NCBI RefSeq assembly: GCF_009498735.1
Contig: NZ_ML762424.1
Span: forward strand, 213,194-268,403
DNA: 55,210 bases
From: Gracilibacillus oryzae
GTDB taxonomy: Bacteria; Bacillota; Bacilli; Bacillales; Amphibacillaceae
Direction of reading: 5' to 3'
This document shows, in pieces, positions 40,517-49,852 of the stretch. Positions within the stretch are counted from its first letter, which is position 1, and each line of letters begins with the position of its first letter. Under the pieces are notes generated by a model, which saw only the letters and a program-made list of their open reading frames with translations, was not told the DNA's origin and made no database searches. The position numbers and the translations under genes are program-made.

Positions 40517-40865
40517 TTAAATTCACCTGCTTGCACTGATACACATAAAAATTGCTATAAGGTTTATATGGCCGTTTATTGATAATCTCATATTCTTCAA
40601 TCGGCTCACCTTCATCATCTAATGTTTGCACATGCGTGCCTTTGCTTAAATTGGCTTGTGTGATGATTTTCTTATCTTCGAATGTAAAAGTACCACCATC
40701 ATCAAAGCGTCTGTCTTCATCACTTAATGGCAGGATTGCGCCCCTGTGTTCTACTGGTTGCTTAGATGGTTCCACATAATGCCCATCCTTCCATCCACCA
40801 TCTGTTTCAATGATAGCTATGAAAGGTAAACTATACTTATCAATAATCAAATCAAAATTATACAT
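40500..40865 (-). CDS. Head-tail connector region protein
   Basis: This 121-residue protein begins MYNFDLIIDKYSLPFIAI and includes GGTFTFEDKKIITQANLSKG. Between tail completion and terminator genes, phages encode a head-closure or stopper protein of such length and beta content. I do not recognise the family, so the role is from position. Confidence 0.65.
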   Translation of the reverse strand: MYNFDLIIDKYSLPFIAIIETDGGWKDGHYVEPSKQPVEHRGAILPLSDEDRRFDDGGTFTFEDKKIITQANLSKGTHVQTLDDEGEPIEEYEIINKRPYKPYSNFYVYQCKQVNLNDQTQ

Positions 40866-41472
40866 TCGTAACCCTCCATGTGATCGACTGTCTTAGTCTT
40901 CCTGTATCGATCAAAGGATTAGAACTTCCTTTTGCTTCAGATGTTGCCCCGCTGTTTGGTGGTGATGACATATTTTTCATGGTTGCTTGAATTTTACTAA
41001 TTAAATATTCGCCTATTCTACCGTAATAATTCTCAACAGTTAGATTACCTTCCAATACTTGCACTAATAGTCTATCCGCCAGTCGCACTAACTTGTTTTC
41101 TTCTTCATCATAAGTGGAACGGATAAATGAACGCTCTGGAATAGTTACGGATTTAACCAGAACAAAATACACCTCGATCTGATCTTTTCCTTTTTCTTTC
41201 GCTAGCAGACCATTTCCATTTTCCGTCTCGATAAAGAATAAGTTATTGAAATCACCAGCACTTTTACCTTTTGCTTTCTTGTTAGCAGGTATCGTTAAAT
41301 ATTTAGACTTCTTAGGCTTAATGTCCATTCCAAACTCATTCACACTAGCAACCATTACCATGTGCTCGTCATCATCACCAAACACTCCGATTTCGACCTG
41401 TTTACTCTTCATTTCATGAATGATCTTCACTAGCTGAGGAATATTGTTGTCGTCTTTGATTTGCAATGCCAT
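40858..41472 (-). CDS. HK97 gp10-like / tail completion protein
   Basis: This 204-residue protein has VEIGVFGDDDEHMVMVASVNEFG near its start, VPERSFIRST-like piece TIPERSFIRSTYDEEENKL in the middle, and the C-terminal LIDTGRLRQSITWRV. These blocks are typical of phage tail completion proteins (HK97 gp10 and Mu gpG-like). Its start overlaps the upstream stop by one base. Confidence 0.8.
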   Translation of the reverse strand: MALQIKDDNNIPQLVKIIHEMKSKQVEIGVFGDDDEHMVMVASVNEFGMDIKPKKSKYLTIPANKKAKGKSAGDFNNLFFIETENGNGLLAKEKGKDQIEVYFVLVKSVTIPERSFIRSTYDEEENKLVRLADRLLVQVLEGNLTVENYYGRIGEYLISKIQATMKNMSSPPNSGATSEAKGSSNPLIDTGRLRQSITWRVTNV

Positions 41473-41807
41473 TAAATGACCACCAAACCTAAACCACCGG
41501 GACCAAGCGCCTTCTTCTCAAGGCGCATATATTCTTGCCCATACTCGGTGCTGCTCAATCCATCGCCTTGTGGTGCATTATAACTTTCGCTCATGTCCGT
41601 TAAGGATTGGCTGGTTGCTCGTCTATAATTCAGCGTCGCCATATGTGCAGCAAGATACCTAACAAGGCGCTCTCTATCTTCACTTTTGACAGAGAGCTTT
41701 GCAACTTCTGCTTCCGCATCCTCAATAACAACATCTAAGTCCTCGTCAGCCATTCTTTTTAAATGATGAGCAATGGCCCTTACTCTCACTTTATCTGTTA
41801 AAGGCAT
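41472..41807 (-). CDS. Head-tail connector (DUF4054)
   Basis: This 111-residue helical protein begins MPLTDKVRVRAIAHHLKRMA and has LVRYLAAHMATLNYRRATSQ, then YGQEYMRLEKKALGPGGLGL near the end, matching the DUF4054 connectors that bind the portal ring. I use the ATG at 41807, since the longer start lies within the region of the upstream stop. Confidence 0.8.
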   Translation of the reverse strand: MPLTDKVRVRAIAHHLKRMADEDLDVVIEDAEAEVAKLSVKSEDRERLVRYLAAHMATLNYRRATSQSLTDMSESYNAPQGDGLSSTEYGQEYMRLEKKALGPGGLGLVVI

Positions 41808-41821
41808 AGCGATTACCACCC

Positions 41822-42175
41822 TTATTCTTCATTGTCACTTTCGCCTTCTCGGATGACTTTAATCTGCTTATCGATAGCATCAATTACTGTCTTTCGGTCT
41901 TCATCCTCTTTCAGTGCTTCTAAAACTTGGATAGAGAATGTGTCTTGCACTAATTCAATCGCTTGTGATGCATTCAGATCAGTAATTTTACCGCCTGCTC
42001 CTTCTTGATCTTCCTCGTTCTTAACAACAACGATTTCTCCTTTGTCTACCAGTGTTTTATTGAGAGGATGGGATTTAAAAGTATCCCAATCCCTCTCACT
42101 GATATCATTTACCCCAGGAATAATAGCGACATTTTTACGGTGACGGACATATTTCCCTTTGTTATGAACTAACAT
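41822..42175 (-). CDS. Head region protein of unknown function
   Basis: This 117-residue protein starts at 42175 behind GAGGGGATGG; the ATG overlaps the capsid stop (TAATG). It begins MLVHNKGKYVRHRKNVAIIPG and ends in a charged helix with KQIKVIREGESDNEE. Small proteins of this kind follow the capsid gene in related phages. Function unknown; it may be a head fibre or connector. Confidence 0.65.
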   Translation of the reverse strand: MLVHNKGKYVRHRKNVAIIPGVNDISERDWDTFKSHPLNKTLVDKGEIVVVKNEEDQEGAGGKITDLNASQAIELVQDTFSIQVLEALKEDEDRKTVIDAIDKQIKVIREGESDNEE

Positions 42176-43059
42176 TAAATACCATCCCCTCTCGCAATAG
42201 CCATTGGATAACGAATAATGGTACCACCACAACGTTCTTCTACTGCAAATTTGTAATTAGGAAAGGCCCATTCTGGATCATGGCGTGTAATATCCATAGG
42301 TACTAGTAATTCAACCACTTCTCGGGATGAATCTAAAACAAGCATTGCATCTGTTTTGCCTTCACCAGCACCTGCTAATTCTGGTGCACGAACGATGGAT
42401 TGAAACCAGTTTTGATTTTGAATGTAATTACGAATCGTACCATTGTTGTATTCGTTGTATGGTTCTTCTAGTAATTCATATTGATCTGGTGGTAATACTA
42501 AAGTATCAACAGTATGACCTGGTAACTTTTCCACTTTTGCACGTAATGAACGAATGTCTGCAACGATTTCTTTACCAGTTTTATCTTCCCATCTAGCACT
42601 CGCAGATGCACCTTGTTCAACAGCAACAGTTTGAATACCTTCAGCATTTGCTAAGCCTTGGATATTGTGCACTGCATCGCCAATCCAAGTGATTTTATTT
42701 TCTTTCTCTGCAATTACACGACGGGCAACGCCTGCTTTTGTCGTTTCTAATGGCACATTTGCCATCTGAGCATTACGCAACTCCTGAACTGAATAACGGA
42801 ATCCGGTAACAATACTATAAATGCGTTGAAATACTCTACGCATATCTACATCTACTAATGGGATATCATCAGATAGATTACCCATAATTTTAGCAGCACC
42901 AGAACGAGTCATTACACTGTAAGAATACGTTTCTGCTCCTGGATCCACGTCTGATTTTACATCTAAGATTTGTCGTGCTGTTAGTTCTTCATATTTTGGT
43001 TCGTATAATGTATTGTCAATTGCTTCTAAGTCTCTATATTGAAAATTAACTTGTGGCAT
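42175..43059 (-). CDS. Major capsid protein (DUF2184)
   Basis: This 294-residue protein is the shell subunit. It shows the DUF2184 pattern: YEELTARQILDVKSDVDPGA, IPLVDVDMRRVFQRIYSI, the DTLVLPPDQYELLEEPYN strand, and a C-terminal VPMDITRHDPEWAFPNYKF. I start it at the ATG at 43059 with GGAGAGTGATAG upstream; an earlier ATG three codons before overlaps that site. It follows the cement-protein gene by 24 bases. Confidence 0.88.
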   Translation of the reverse strand: MPQVNFQYRDLEAIDNTLYEPKYEELTARQILDVKSDVDPGAETYSYSVMTRSGAAKIMGNLSDDIPLVDVDMRRVFQRIYSIVTGFRYSVQELRNAQMANVPLETTKAGVARRVIAEKENKITWIGDAVHNIQGLANAEGIQTVAVEQGASASARWEDKTGKEIVADIRSLRAKVEKLPGHTVDTLVLPPDQYELLEEPYNEYNNGTIRNYIQNQNWFQSIVRAPELAGAGEGKTDAMLVLDSSREVVELLVPMDITRHDPEWAFPNYKFAVEERCGGTIIRYPMAIARGDGI

Positions 43060-43083
43060 GGCTATCACTCTCCTATTTTCTTA

Positions 43084-43551
43084 TTATGGTAAATTGATTT
43101 CTAATTTTGCTAGTTCCCCAGCTACTGCAGATGATTTAAATTCCCCAACAACACCAGAGATAGTAGTTGCTTCTGTTCCTTCTGCTCGGAAATTACCAGT
43201 CGCACTATCACACACTGCTGCATCACCTTTTGATACTTCTTCCTCTACTTCCACCCATACGATACCTTTGCGTAAGAAAGAAACAGCATCATATTGCTCA
43301 TATGCCCCTTCGATATCATCACTGATATTGTTCACACGATATTCTCCAAACGTTTGTGCTAATGCAATACCTCGGAACGTACCTCCTGCATATGTCACTA
43401 CTTGCTCATCACCGGAGTATTCTACACCGACACCCCAGTTAATAGATTCTGCAGCTGCTCCACTATCTGCGCGTGTTTCAGGGTACTCTGCTAGACGACC
43501 TTTTCCAATAGATTCTTCCATGTATTGAGGATAAACTGTAATTCCTGGCAT
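43084..43551 (-). CDS. Capsid cement / structural protein (Gp24-like)
   Basis: This 155-residue, beta-rich protein begins MPGITVYPQYMEESIGKGRL and contains WGVGVEYSGDEQVVTYAGG, FRGIALAQ and SKGDAAVCDSATGNFRAEGT. Proteins of this type lie between protease-scaffold and capsid genes and decorate or seal the capsid. The family is likely but not certain. Confidence 0.75.
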   Translation of the reverse strand: MPGITVYPQYMEESIGKGRLAEYPETRADSGAAAESINWGVGVEYSGDEQVVTYAGGTFRGIALAQTFGEYRVNNISDDIEGAYEQYDAVSFLRKGIVWVEVEEEVSKGDAAVCDSATGNFRAEGTEATTISGVVGEFKSSAVAGELAKLEINLP

Positions 43552-44666
43552 TATTGATCACCTTTCTTTCTGTTTTTCATATTTAATCGCTCTTTACGTT
43601 TGTCATCCTGTGCCTTTTTATTTGCTGCAGAAGCATCGCCATGGAAACGCATGTTATTCTGTCCTGTTGATGTAAATCCATCTGCTTTCACACGGCTAAC
43701 TGTTGCATCATAAAAAGCATCGATGTATTCGTCAGACTTTTCATCACTTTTAAATTCGGGATTAACAGACTTGATAACAGACTCTTTAATTTCTCGGGGT
43801 GTTTTACCTTTGAAGTCAAAAGAATCACCTAAGAATTGTTTAGAATCACCTACAAGTTCCAATTTTTCTTCAATAGCAGCATCAATCGCTTCTTGATCTA
43901 CCTCTTTTTCTTGCGCTTCTTCTAATTGTTTTTCCAAAGTGCCCACCTGTCCTTCAAGAGCATCATGCTTCCCTTGAAGTTTTTGAATTTCCTTCTCCTT
44001 GTCATCTAACCTTTGTGCTTTTGTTTCCAATGCATCCATGCGTTGCTTAATTGCGCTGTCCACTTCAAATTCTTTTCCATCTAATTTAATTGTTGGCATT
44101 TTCTTTTGCCCTCCTTCATTTTTTTGAGTATCAATTTGCCAAGCATCTGAATCATTCCGTATACTAGCTTCGGGACCAACTCGACCACGTTCCACAACCG
44201 CAATATGGTTAGGATTAATGTCCGTTTGTCGATACGTATACGCTTGACCGTTATACGTTCCTTCATCAGCTATTAGTTCAGTCTCAAAACCTAGACTGAT
44301 TTCTTTTTTATCTCCACTTTCGATTTGATCAATCAGTTGTTGATCATAAACAGTAATCGTCACTACAACAGCATTACCTTCAACCCTAGAATCGGTGTGA
44401 CTCATACCTTTACCATAACGACTCATGTTGCCCACGTTCACTTTTTCGCTGGGGTGGCCATCTGTAATTGGCTTTGCTCTAATTCCTTTAATGACCCGAT
44501 CACTAAATATGTCATCTGGATGCTTTAATTCGTACTGTACAGATCCATCTGCACGTTGGTACGGATATACACCCGGTTTAGTGATTGATGCAGTAACTGT
44601 TAAGTAACCAGCATCATCACGATATGAATCTAATACCATTGCTTTGTCATAGCGCTGAATTTTCAA
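43551..44666 (-). CDS. Prohead protease-scaffold (DUF2213) protein
   Basis: This 371-residue protein is placed from a TTG at 44666 behind GGAGGTG; an ATG 21 codons earlier lacks a ribosome site and is hydrophobic. Residues 1-165 fit DUF2213: KGIRAKPITDGHPSEKVN, ISLGFETEL and INPNHIAVVERGRVG, the His/Ser patterns of a prohead protease. Residues ~190-265 are a long coiled coil (LETKAQRLDDKEKEIQKL) that fits a scaffold. The C-terminus is charged (NKKAQDDKRKERLNMKNRKK). It cleaves or guides the capsid during assembly. Confidence 0.82.
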   Translation of the reverse strand: MKIQRYDKAMVLDSYRDDAGYLTVTASITKPGVYPYQRADGSVQYELKHPDDIFSDRVIKGIRAKPITDGHPSEKVNVGNMSRYGKGMSHTDSRVEGNAVVVTITVYDQQLIDQIESGDKKEISLGFETELIADEGTYNGQAYTYRQTDINPNHIAVVERGRVGPEASIRNDSDAWQIDTQKNEGGQKKMPTIKLDGKEFEVDSAIKQRMDALETKAQRLDDKEKEIQKLQGKHDALEGQVGTLEKQLEEAQEKEVDQEAIDAAIEEKLELVGDSKQFLGDSFDFKGKTPREIKESVIKSVNPEFKSDEKSDEYIDAFYDATVSRVKADGFTSTGQNNMRFHGDASAANKKAQDDKRKERLNMKNRKKGDQ

Positions 44667-44725
44667 ATGTTCACCTCCTTCCGAAGCAAAATAAAATAAG
44701 CCACCCATATGAGCGACTTGATTAA

Positions 44726-45523
44726 TCATTGAATGTCCATTAATTCATCTTCTATTGGTTCAGCAACACAGCGACAGCCATAATCTGTACCAGGATAAAG
44801 ACCATTAGCACCATCTTTCCATGTGAATACCTTGCCATCTAAATCGGCATGTTCATCACGAACACGGTTATCTCCACTTGTGGACCATCTGAATTTTTTT
44901 AATCCTAGTTGTTGCTGCCTGGTTTTCGTTAAATCACCCAATATAGAGCCTGTTTGGTCACGTGCTATGAAACTTGCTCTTTTCTTGCTAACCTTCGATA
45001 CTTCCCTTATTTCCTTCGCCATTTCATTAATCGATTGGCCACGTCTTACACCTTGCATCACAATTGTTTCAACTTTATCGTGTTGATCTCTTGCGATAGA
45101 TTTAATCCAATTCACGTTATCTTTAATGGCTGTTTTCATAAAACCTTCTAGCCATGATTCTCTTGCAATTGGATCAACACCCCTAACAGAATTTATCTGC
45201 CTCTTGAGATTCGCTTTTTCATGTCGATTGATTCCTTTGACAAACTGATCAGCTATTGCTGTTAATAAAGCATTAGTAAATATAGAGTTTTCTGCCCTTT
45301 GTCTAAGCCTTTCAAGGATTATCATTATCTCATCTAGTGGACTATCATAAGTAAAATTGGTGCTATCCCCTATGATTCTTCTGTATTCATGAATAAGTGG
45401 CATTATTTCCTCAGACCACGCTTTGTAATTAGCTTTACGATCTTGCTCAATCAACTTACTTACTTGTTGGTACCATTGTCTGGTGAAATGATTTGGAAAT
45501 ATCGTCTTTGGCGGTTTCGTCAT
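44726..45523 (-). CDS. MuF/SPP1 gp7-like head morphogenesis protein
   Basis: This 265-residue protein binds the portal and enters the procapsid in related phages. Its C-terminal domain shows the PF04233 blocks: RASFIARDQTGSILGDLTKT, RQQQLGLKKFRWSTSGDNRVR and GLYPGTDYGCRC. I start it at the ATG at 45523 behind GAGGTGATTG. No toxin domain is fused to it. It is followed by a 59-base gap before the protease start. Confidence 0.88.
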   Translation of the reverse strand: MTKPPKTIFPNHFTRQWYQQVSKLIEQDRKANYKAWSEEIMPLIHEYRRIIGDSTNFTYDSPLDEIMIILERLRQRAENSIFTNALLTAIADQFVKGINRHEKANLKRQINSVRGVDPIARESWLEGFMKTAIKDNVNWIKSIARDQHDKVETIVMQGVRRGQSINEMAKEIREVSKVSKKRASFIARDQTGSILGDLTKTRQQQLGLKKFRWSTSGDNRVRDEHADLDGKVFTWKDGANGLYPGTDYGCRCVAEPIEDELMDIQ

Positions 45524-45535
45524 GACAATCACCTC

Positions 45536-46882
45536 TTATTCTTTATTCATCATCTTTTTCCACCATGGTTTCTTTTTCTGATCACGAACAAAGTTAATAC
45601 CATCATCCATTTCGTCATTAGTTAAATCTAAATCACTCATGCCATGATCACCAATACGGTGCTGCCTTACTTCATCTGGTGAAGCAACACCACGATCAAT
45701 ATAAATCGCATCCGTTTCAGCTTCAATTTTATTAATTTCGGCATCTGTCTTTTTATCAACGGACCACAGTGGATTAAAGGTTAATTCCCAATCAATAGAA
45801 GCAGGATCTAATCGCCCAAATTCCTCACTTTGCATAAGCAGCCTAATCAACCGCTCAAGATGTGGCTTCAATTCATTTTCCTGCTGCGCTTCTATGCGAT
45901 TGTAGTAATTAATGACATCGTACTGAGCACCAGTAATCGTTCCAGCTTCTTGCCCTTTAATAATGGATTTAGGCATTCTTAATTCACCAGATAACACTTC
46001 CCACACGAAGTCAATCAGATCTTTTACACCAGAAACGTTGGTAGACTCTTTCGTTAAATCCTCTTCTACACCTAATAAAGCTAATGCTTCTGTTCGGAAT
46101 GCAAAGTCTAATTCCATTTGTGCAGCAAGTTTTTCTTCTCGGCTCCATTGATCTACACCTGGAGATTTCAATTTCTTAAACGTCAGATCATAAAGTATCT
46201 GACCAACACTCCATTTAGTTGAATCGAAGATGGTATACGTATCAAATAATGGCTCCATAATTGATTGGCCTTCATATTCATCTTCTAGCCTTCTGGTAAC
46301 GTGATGAAATAGTCTGCTATGATGTACCTTGGTTTGCCCGAATATTTGCCCATTATGATCGACAATGCCAGAGTTATTACGTCTCATGATATCGAAATAT
46401 TCCACATCGCCATATCGTGTACTGAATACATCTTCATTGGTAATAAAATTAGACACTTTTAATCTTGAAAATGGATGTAAGTAATCGATAGATTTAATTC
46501 TATTAGGATTTAATTCATCTTTTAGATCCCAATTTCGTGTTTCTTTCGTTCCGATAGACACAAATCCATCACCATACAATCTCTCGTAAGCCAACATGCT
46601 CTTAAAGGCCTGTTTAGCATTCAGATCGCGTATTTTATCCTCTAATGCTTGTCTTAGATCGTCATCATCCAATTTTAATGTGAACCAGTTTCTTGTCATA
46701 TCCTCAGCTGGTATATCTACAATGTTTTGTACTAATCGATTGCCAGCATATAACTCTTTTAAATCAGTCAATGCTAACCTTCTTCTTGCACTAACTGTTT
46801 GCCTGGTTAAAGAATCTTTTTGATTTGCTTTTCCATGACCGCTTAAAAAGTCATGCCTTGTAACTACGTTTGCTTTTACCAT
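45536..46882 (-). CDS. Portal protein (DUF1073)
   Basis: This 448-residue portal subunit has NRLVQNIVDIPAEDMTRNWF near the start and SMLAYERLYGDGFVSIGTKE, then the SRLKVSNFITNEDVFS and SVGQILYDLTFKKLKSPG stretches of DUF1073. It forms the dodecameric DNA gate at one capsid vertex. Databases now link this family name to Acb1-like anti-CBASS proteins, but the size and place between terminase and MuF gene make it the portal. Confidence 0.88.
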   Translation of the reverse strand: MVKANVVTRHDFLSGHGKANQKDSLTRQTVSARRRLALTDLKELYAGNRLVQNIVDIPAEDMTRNWFTLKLDDDDLRQALEDKIRDLNAKQAFKSMLAYERLYGDGFVSIGTKETRNWDLKDELNPNRIKSIDYLHPFSRLKVSNFITNEDVFSTRYGDVEYFDIMRRNNSGIVDHNGQIFGQTKVHHSRLFHHVTRRLEDEYEGQSIMEPLFDTYTIFDSTKWSVGQILYDLTFKKLKSPGVDQWSREEKLAAQMELDFAFRTEALALLGVEEDLTKESTNVSGVKDLIDFVWEVLSGELRMPKSIIKGQEAGTITGAQYDVINYYNRIEAQQENELKPHLERLIRLLMQSEEFGRLDPASIDWELTFNPLWSVDKKTDAEINKIEAETDAIYIDRGVASPDEVRQHRIGDHGMSDLDLTNDEMDDGINFVRDQKKKPWWKKMMNKE

Positions 46883-46888
46883 GAATGA

Positions 46889-48172
46889 TCACCTCCAATT
46901 CTTGTAGCGTTCTAATATGCTTGATTGTGGACCAAATACAATGGTATTAACGAAGTAACGGTCTGCATCCATATGGTGATCATTTGCTTTAATTGGTTTA
47001 TCTTCACCACGCATAACCGCCTTTTCATCCCATGTATAAGAGGAATATTCTCTGAATGTTTCCTTGCAAATGTCATAATAAAAAATCAGCCCATCGTTTA
47101 AGGCTGACGCAACATTTCTTATTCCTTCTAACACATCATTCTTTGCTTCAATTACTCGATAACCCTCTTTTTTCAGTAATGTAATGAAAGATGATGCACT
47201 GGGATCAATCACAACCCCTTTAATATCATATCCTTCGATAAATTCCTTGAAATCAATCAGATATTCACTATCCGTTTTCTGTTTCCCTGTTGATCTTCCA
47301 TCATAATGATATTCTTTCAACTTGTACCACTTATCATGCAGCTTCCCCCACAATCCCAAGGCCATAGGATTGTGTGTACCATAATCGGCAGATACATAAT
47401 ATTTTTGGTATCTTCTTTCAACTGGTTTGATACTATGCTTCTCTGCACTAAACATATCGTAAATAACGCCTTCAGCTATCACCCATAGACCTAAAACATA
47501 TCGTTGGTAGAAAACACCTGAGAACATACGCTTATAACGTTCTATTATACGTTTGGATAAAGAAGGGTTGTCTTCCATCGTAAAATGCAAATGGATTAAA
47601 TTCTTTTCTTCCAACTTCTCTAAATATTCCTCTTTAAACCAATGATAAGGTGATTCCGGGTTACAGTTATACCAAAACTTTGAACCTTCCACAGAACAAC
47701 GTGCTTCTGCTTGGCTAACAAATGACTGTGGCATTAAGGCCACTTCATCAAAGAACATGCCAGCTAGCGTAATACCTTGGATAAGATCCTGTGACCCTTC
47801 ATCTTTACCGCCAAATATATAAAAATAGTTTGTTACACCATTTTTTGTGACTTCAAGATAATTCTCTGCTCGTTTATCTTTGACCTTATACCCTCTGGAC
47901 TTGAGCATCCTTTTTAAAGGTGTGACCACATTACGACGGAAGGAACCGATTGTTTTACCAGCCATACCTAAGTTCTCATCACTGAATGTCTCCATGGCCC
48001 ACATTATAAAAGATAAGGACATTACAACAGTTTTCCCAGCACGAACAGAACCATCACATATGATGCCATCTTTATCATTAACTGGTGATTTCCTATGCCA
48101 CCAGGTAAGCACCTTTTTCTGCTTCCTAGAGAATGGCTTAAATGAAAATAGTGCAGGTTTTTTCTTACTCAT
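46889..48172 (-). CDS. terL: Terminase large subunit
   Basis: This 427-residue packaging motor has an ATPase half with Walker A GSVRAGKTV at ~43-51, Walker B with catalytic Glu in GMFFDEVALM, and coupling motif FWYNCNPESP. The nuclease half has SADYGTHNPMALGLW, GVVIDPSASSF and HHMDADRYFV, the three acidic positions of the RNase H fold. It is of the PBSX type (phage terminase, large subunit, PBSX family). It overlaps the small subunit by 8 bases. Confidence 0.95.
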   Translation of the reverse strand: MSKKKPALFSFKPFSRKQKKVLTWWHRKSPVNDKDGIICDGSVRAGKTVVMSLSFIMWAMETFSDENLGMAGKTIGSFRRNVVTPLKRMLKSRGYKVKDKRAENYLEVTKNGVTNYFYIFGGKDEGSQDLIQGITLAGMFFDEVALMPQSFVSQAEARCSVEGSKFWYNCNPESPYHWFKEEYLEKLEEKNLIHLHFTMEDNPSLSKRIIERYKRMFSGVFYQRYVLGLWVIAEGVIYDMFSAEKHSIKPVERRYQKYYVSADYGTHNPMALGLWGKLHDKWYKLKEYHYDGRSTGKQKTDSEYLIDFKEFIEGYDIKGVVIDPSASSFITLLKKEGYRVIEAKNDVLEGIRNVASALNDGLIFYYDICKETFREYSSYTWDEKAVMRGEDKPIKANDHHMDADRYFVNTIVFGPQSSILERYKNWR

Positions 48173-48932
48173 CGCCCCACACTTCCTCTGCTGTACCGCC
48201 TAATGCTTCCATAAACCCGTCGTCTTCATATTCGATGTCATCTTCACCTTTGATCTTGGTGATTTCAGCTTTGGTCTTATCTATGGTTAATTGCATTTTC
48301 TGTATCTCCAGCAATCTATAATCATCATAATCTGCCATTTCTACAAACTGTTTAAGCATGCTTCTTAATTCAGCCATGGATCTACTTAGTGAATTCATGA
48401 AAGTAGCTTGTTTATCCCAAGCGAATTGAATCTCCCATTCTTCCTTTTCTATTTCCATTGCTTCACTTGTAGCAGTTTCTCTTTTTTTGACTTCTTTCGT
48501 CATGTCATATTTATCATCAACAAACATAATCTGTTGTGCTCGAATGATAGAAGCAAACTGCATTTGTATATTCATCCAGAGGATATCTATTGGAGACATG
48601 CTATTTACATCGTTCATTATCTCCATTGTTTCTTCTGGTAAGTATTTAGCGAATAGACCATGAGTAACTGCTGCACTGTTCCGTTTTGTAAATTGGTTTT
48701 TAGGGTTAGGATTACCACTTCTATTTTTTTGTGTTTTCTTAGTTGCAACTTTCTCTTTTGGGGTTGCAACCTTTTTTGTTTTGGTTGCATCCTTTTTCGG
48801 TGCATCTCTCGACCACTTTTCTCTACTTTTCCTGCTTTTTAATGTTCCCAGCTTAACATCATGCTTCTCAGCTAGTGCCTTCAATGTGATTTTGGTAGTT
48901 TCGTATTCAGTTTTTATTGCATTCCAATTCAT
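48165..48932 (-). CDS. terS: Terminase small subunit (PBSX/YqaS-like)
   Basis: This 255-residue DNA-binding subunit begins with a helix-turn-helix region (ALAEKHDVKLGTLKSRKSREKW). A Lys/Thr-rich linker with GNPNPKNQFTKRNSAAVTHG and LFAKYLPEET follow, as in YqaS-type small terminases, then a long helical domain for oligomerisation. It recognises the packaging start site. An interrupted palindrome lies 45 bases upstream. Confidence 0.9.
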   Translation of the reverse strand: MNWNAIKTEYETTKITLKALAEKHDVKLGTLKSRKSREKWSRDAPKKDATKTKKVATPKEKVATKKTQKNRSGNPNPKNQFTKRNSAAVTHGLFAKYLPEETMEIMNDVNSMSPIDILWMNIQMQFASIIRAQQIMFVDDKYDMTKEVKKRETATSEAMEIEKEEWEIQFAWDKQATFMNSLSRSMAELRSMLKQFVEMADYDDYRLLEIQKMQLTIDKTKAEITKIKGEDDIEYEDDGFMEALGGTAEEVWGDE

Positions 48933-48976
48933 TACATAGTCACCTACCCCCTAAACCTCAATTTCCTTAATCAATC

Positions 48977-49024
48977 ATTACAGAGCAGGAACTATCATTT
49001 GCTCCTATCATTTTGCTCTGTAAT
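48977..49024. promoter_or_regulatory. Interrupted palindrome enclosing a tandem repeat, upstream of terS
   Basis: ATTACAGAGCA at 48977-48987 and TGCTCTGTAAT at 49014-49024 are perfect inverted arms of 11 bases. The 26 bases between them on the minus strand are two 13-base units that share AAATGATAG. It lies between a terminator and the terminase genes, so it may be the late operon control site or part of the packaging signal. Confidence 0.45.
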
Positions 49025-49035
49025 CATGGACCAAT

Positions 49036-49060
49036 AAAAAAAGCACCCGTAATTGGGCAC
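49036..49060 (-). terminator. Terminator after the membrane-anchored insert gene
   Basis: On the minus strand GTGCCC folds on GGGTGC around AATTAC with a following run of seven T. Confidence 0.85.
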
Positions 49061-49081
49061 TTATTTTATAAAATATCATTG

Positions 49082-49789
49082 TTAAATCTCTTCTATATGT
49101 ACTAAATCTTCCTTCAGAAGTTTCTTTAACACTAGAATTTCTTGATTAATGCTATCTCTTGTTTTCGATATATCTTGTCTTATCTCTTTTTCCCTAATTC
49201 CATCAAAAATTATCATCTTTCTATCTATCAATATTTTATTTAACATTGTATCAATTTCTTTTGCCTTAAAGTATGTTTTTTCCGAGAAGTATAATTCAGA
49301 CAACAATAAATAATTATGCGACTCAATAAACATTTTCTCTGTTTCAAGGAAACTAATTTTTGTATATAGCTTGCTTAGTTCTTCTGATCCTGCACGTATG
49401 TCTTTTTTCCACAATTGAATAGCATCCTCAATTTTAAATTTTTCAATGTCACCCTCACTAAAAATTCTTCTAATATTCTTTTCAGTTGTCTTAGTGAAAT
49501 CTGGGTTTTCCACTATAATAGCTGTAATTCTTGATTGGGCTTTAACTAACATTGAAAAATACTTTGGATAAATCTCATGTCTCCTATTTGAATATAGTGA
49601 GAAGTCATGAAACCTTCTTTGGTAATGATACTTTTCTTGTTCAATTATCAAATTTAAGTCCGTTTTAAATTTCTCTAGTTTCTTATCAAATACGTGATTT
49701 AGACTATTCTTGATGATTAGTTGGATAATAAAAGTTAATATTGCAGTTGACACTACAGTTGACAAGAAAATTTCTAATATATTATTCAT
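49082..49789 (-). CDS. Membrane-anchored coiled-coil protein, prophage insert gene
   Basis: This 235-residue protein is started at 49789 behind GGGAGGAAC. One N-terminal membrane helix (LSTVVSTAILTFIIQLII) is followed by a long, mostly helical, charged domain. It includes KYHYQRRFHDFSLYSNRRH and EIYPKYFSMLVKAQSR. No enzyme motif is visible. Terminators lie directly upstream (49853-49873) and downstream (49036-49060), so it is an independently transcribed insert between regulator and terminase. Membrane-anchored helical proteins of this layout turn up in defence or exclusion loci, but the function here is unknown. Confidence 0.6.
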   Translation of the reverse strand: MNNILEIFLSTVVSTAILTFIIQLIIKNSLNHVFDKKLEKFKTDLNLIIEQEKYHYQRRFHDFSLYSNRRHEIYPKYFSMLVKAQSRITAIIVENPDFTKTTEKNIRRIFSEGDIEKFKIEDAIQLWKKDIRAGSEELSKLYTKISFLETEKMFIESHNYLLLSELYFSEKTYFKAKEIDTMLNKILIDRKMIIFDGIREKEIRQDISKTRDSINQEILVLKKLLKEDLVHIEEI

Positions 49790-49852
49790 ATATTTTAGTT
49801 CCTCCCTTCCGCCTACTATATTCGACAAAAAAATGGAATATCCTGCAATAAA

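Noticed and set aside
45536-46882. Acb1-like anti-CBASS activity for the DUF1073 protein
   Set aside because: Size, position between terminase and MuF gene and portal-like sequence support a portal; the name similarity is an annotation matter.
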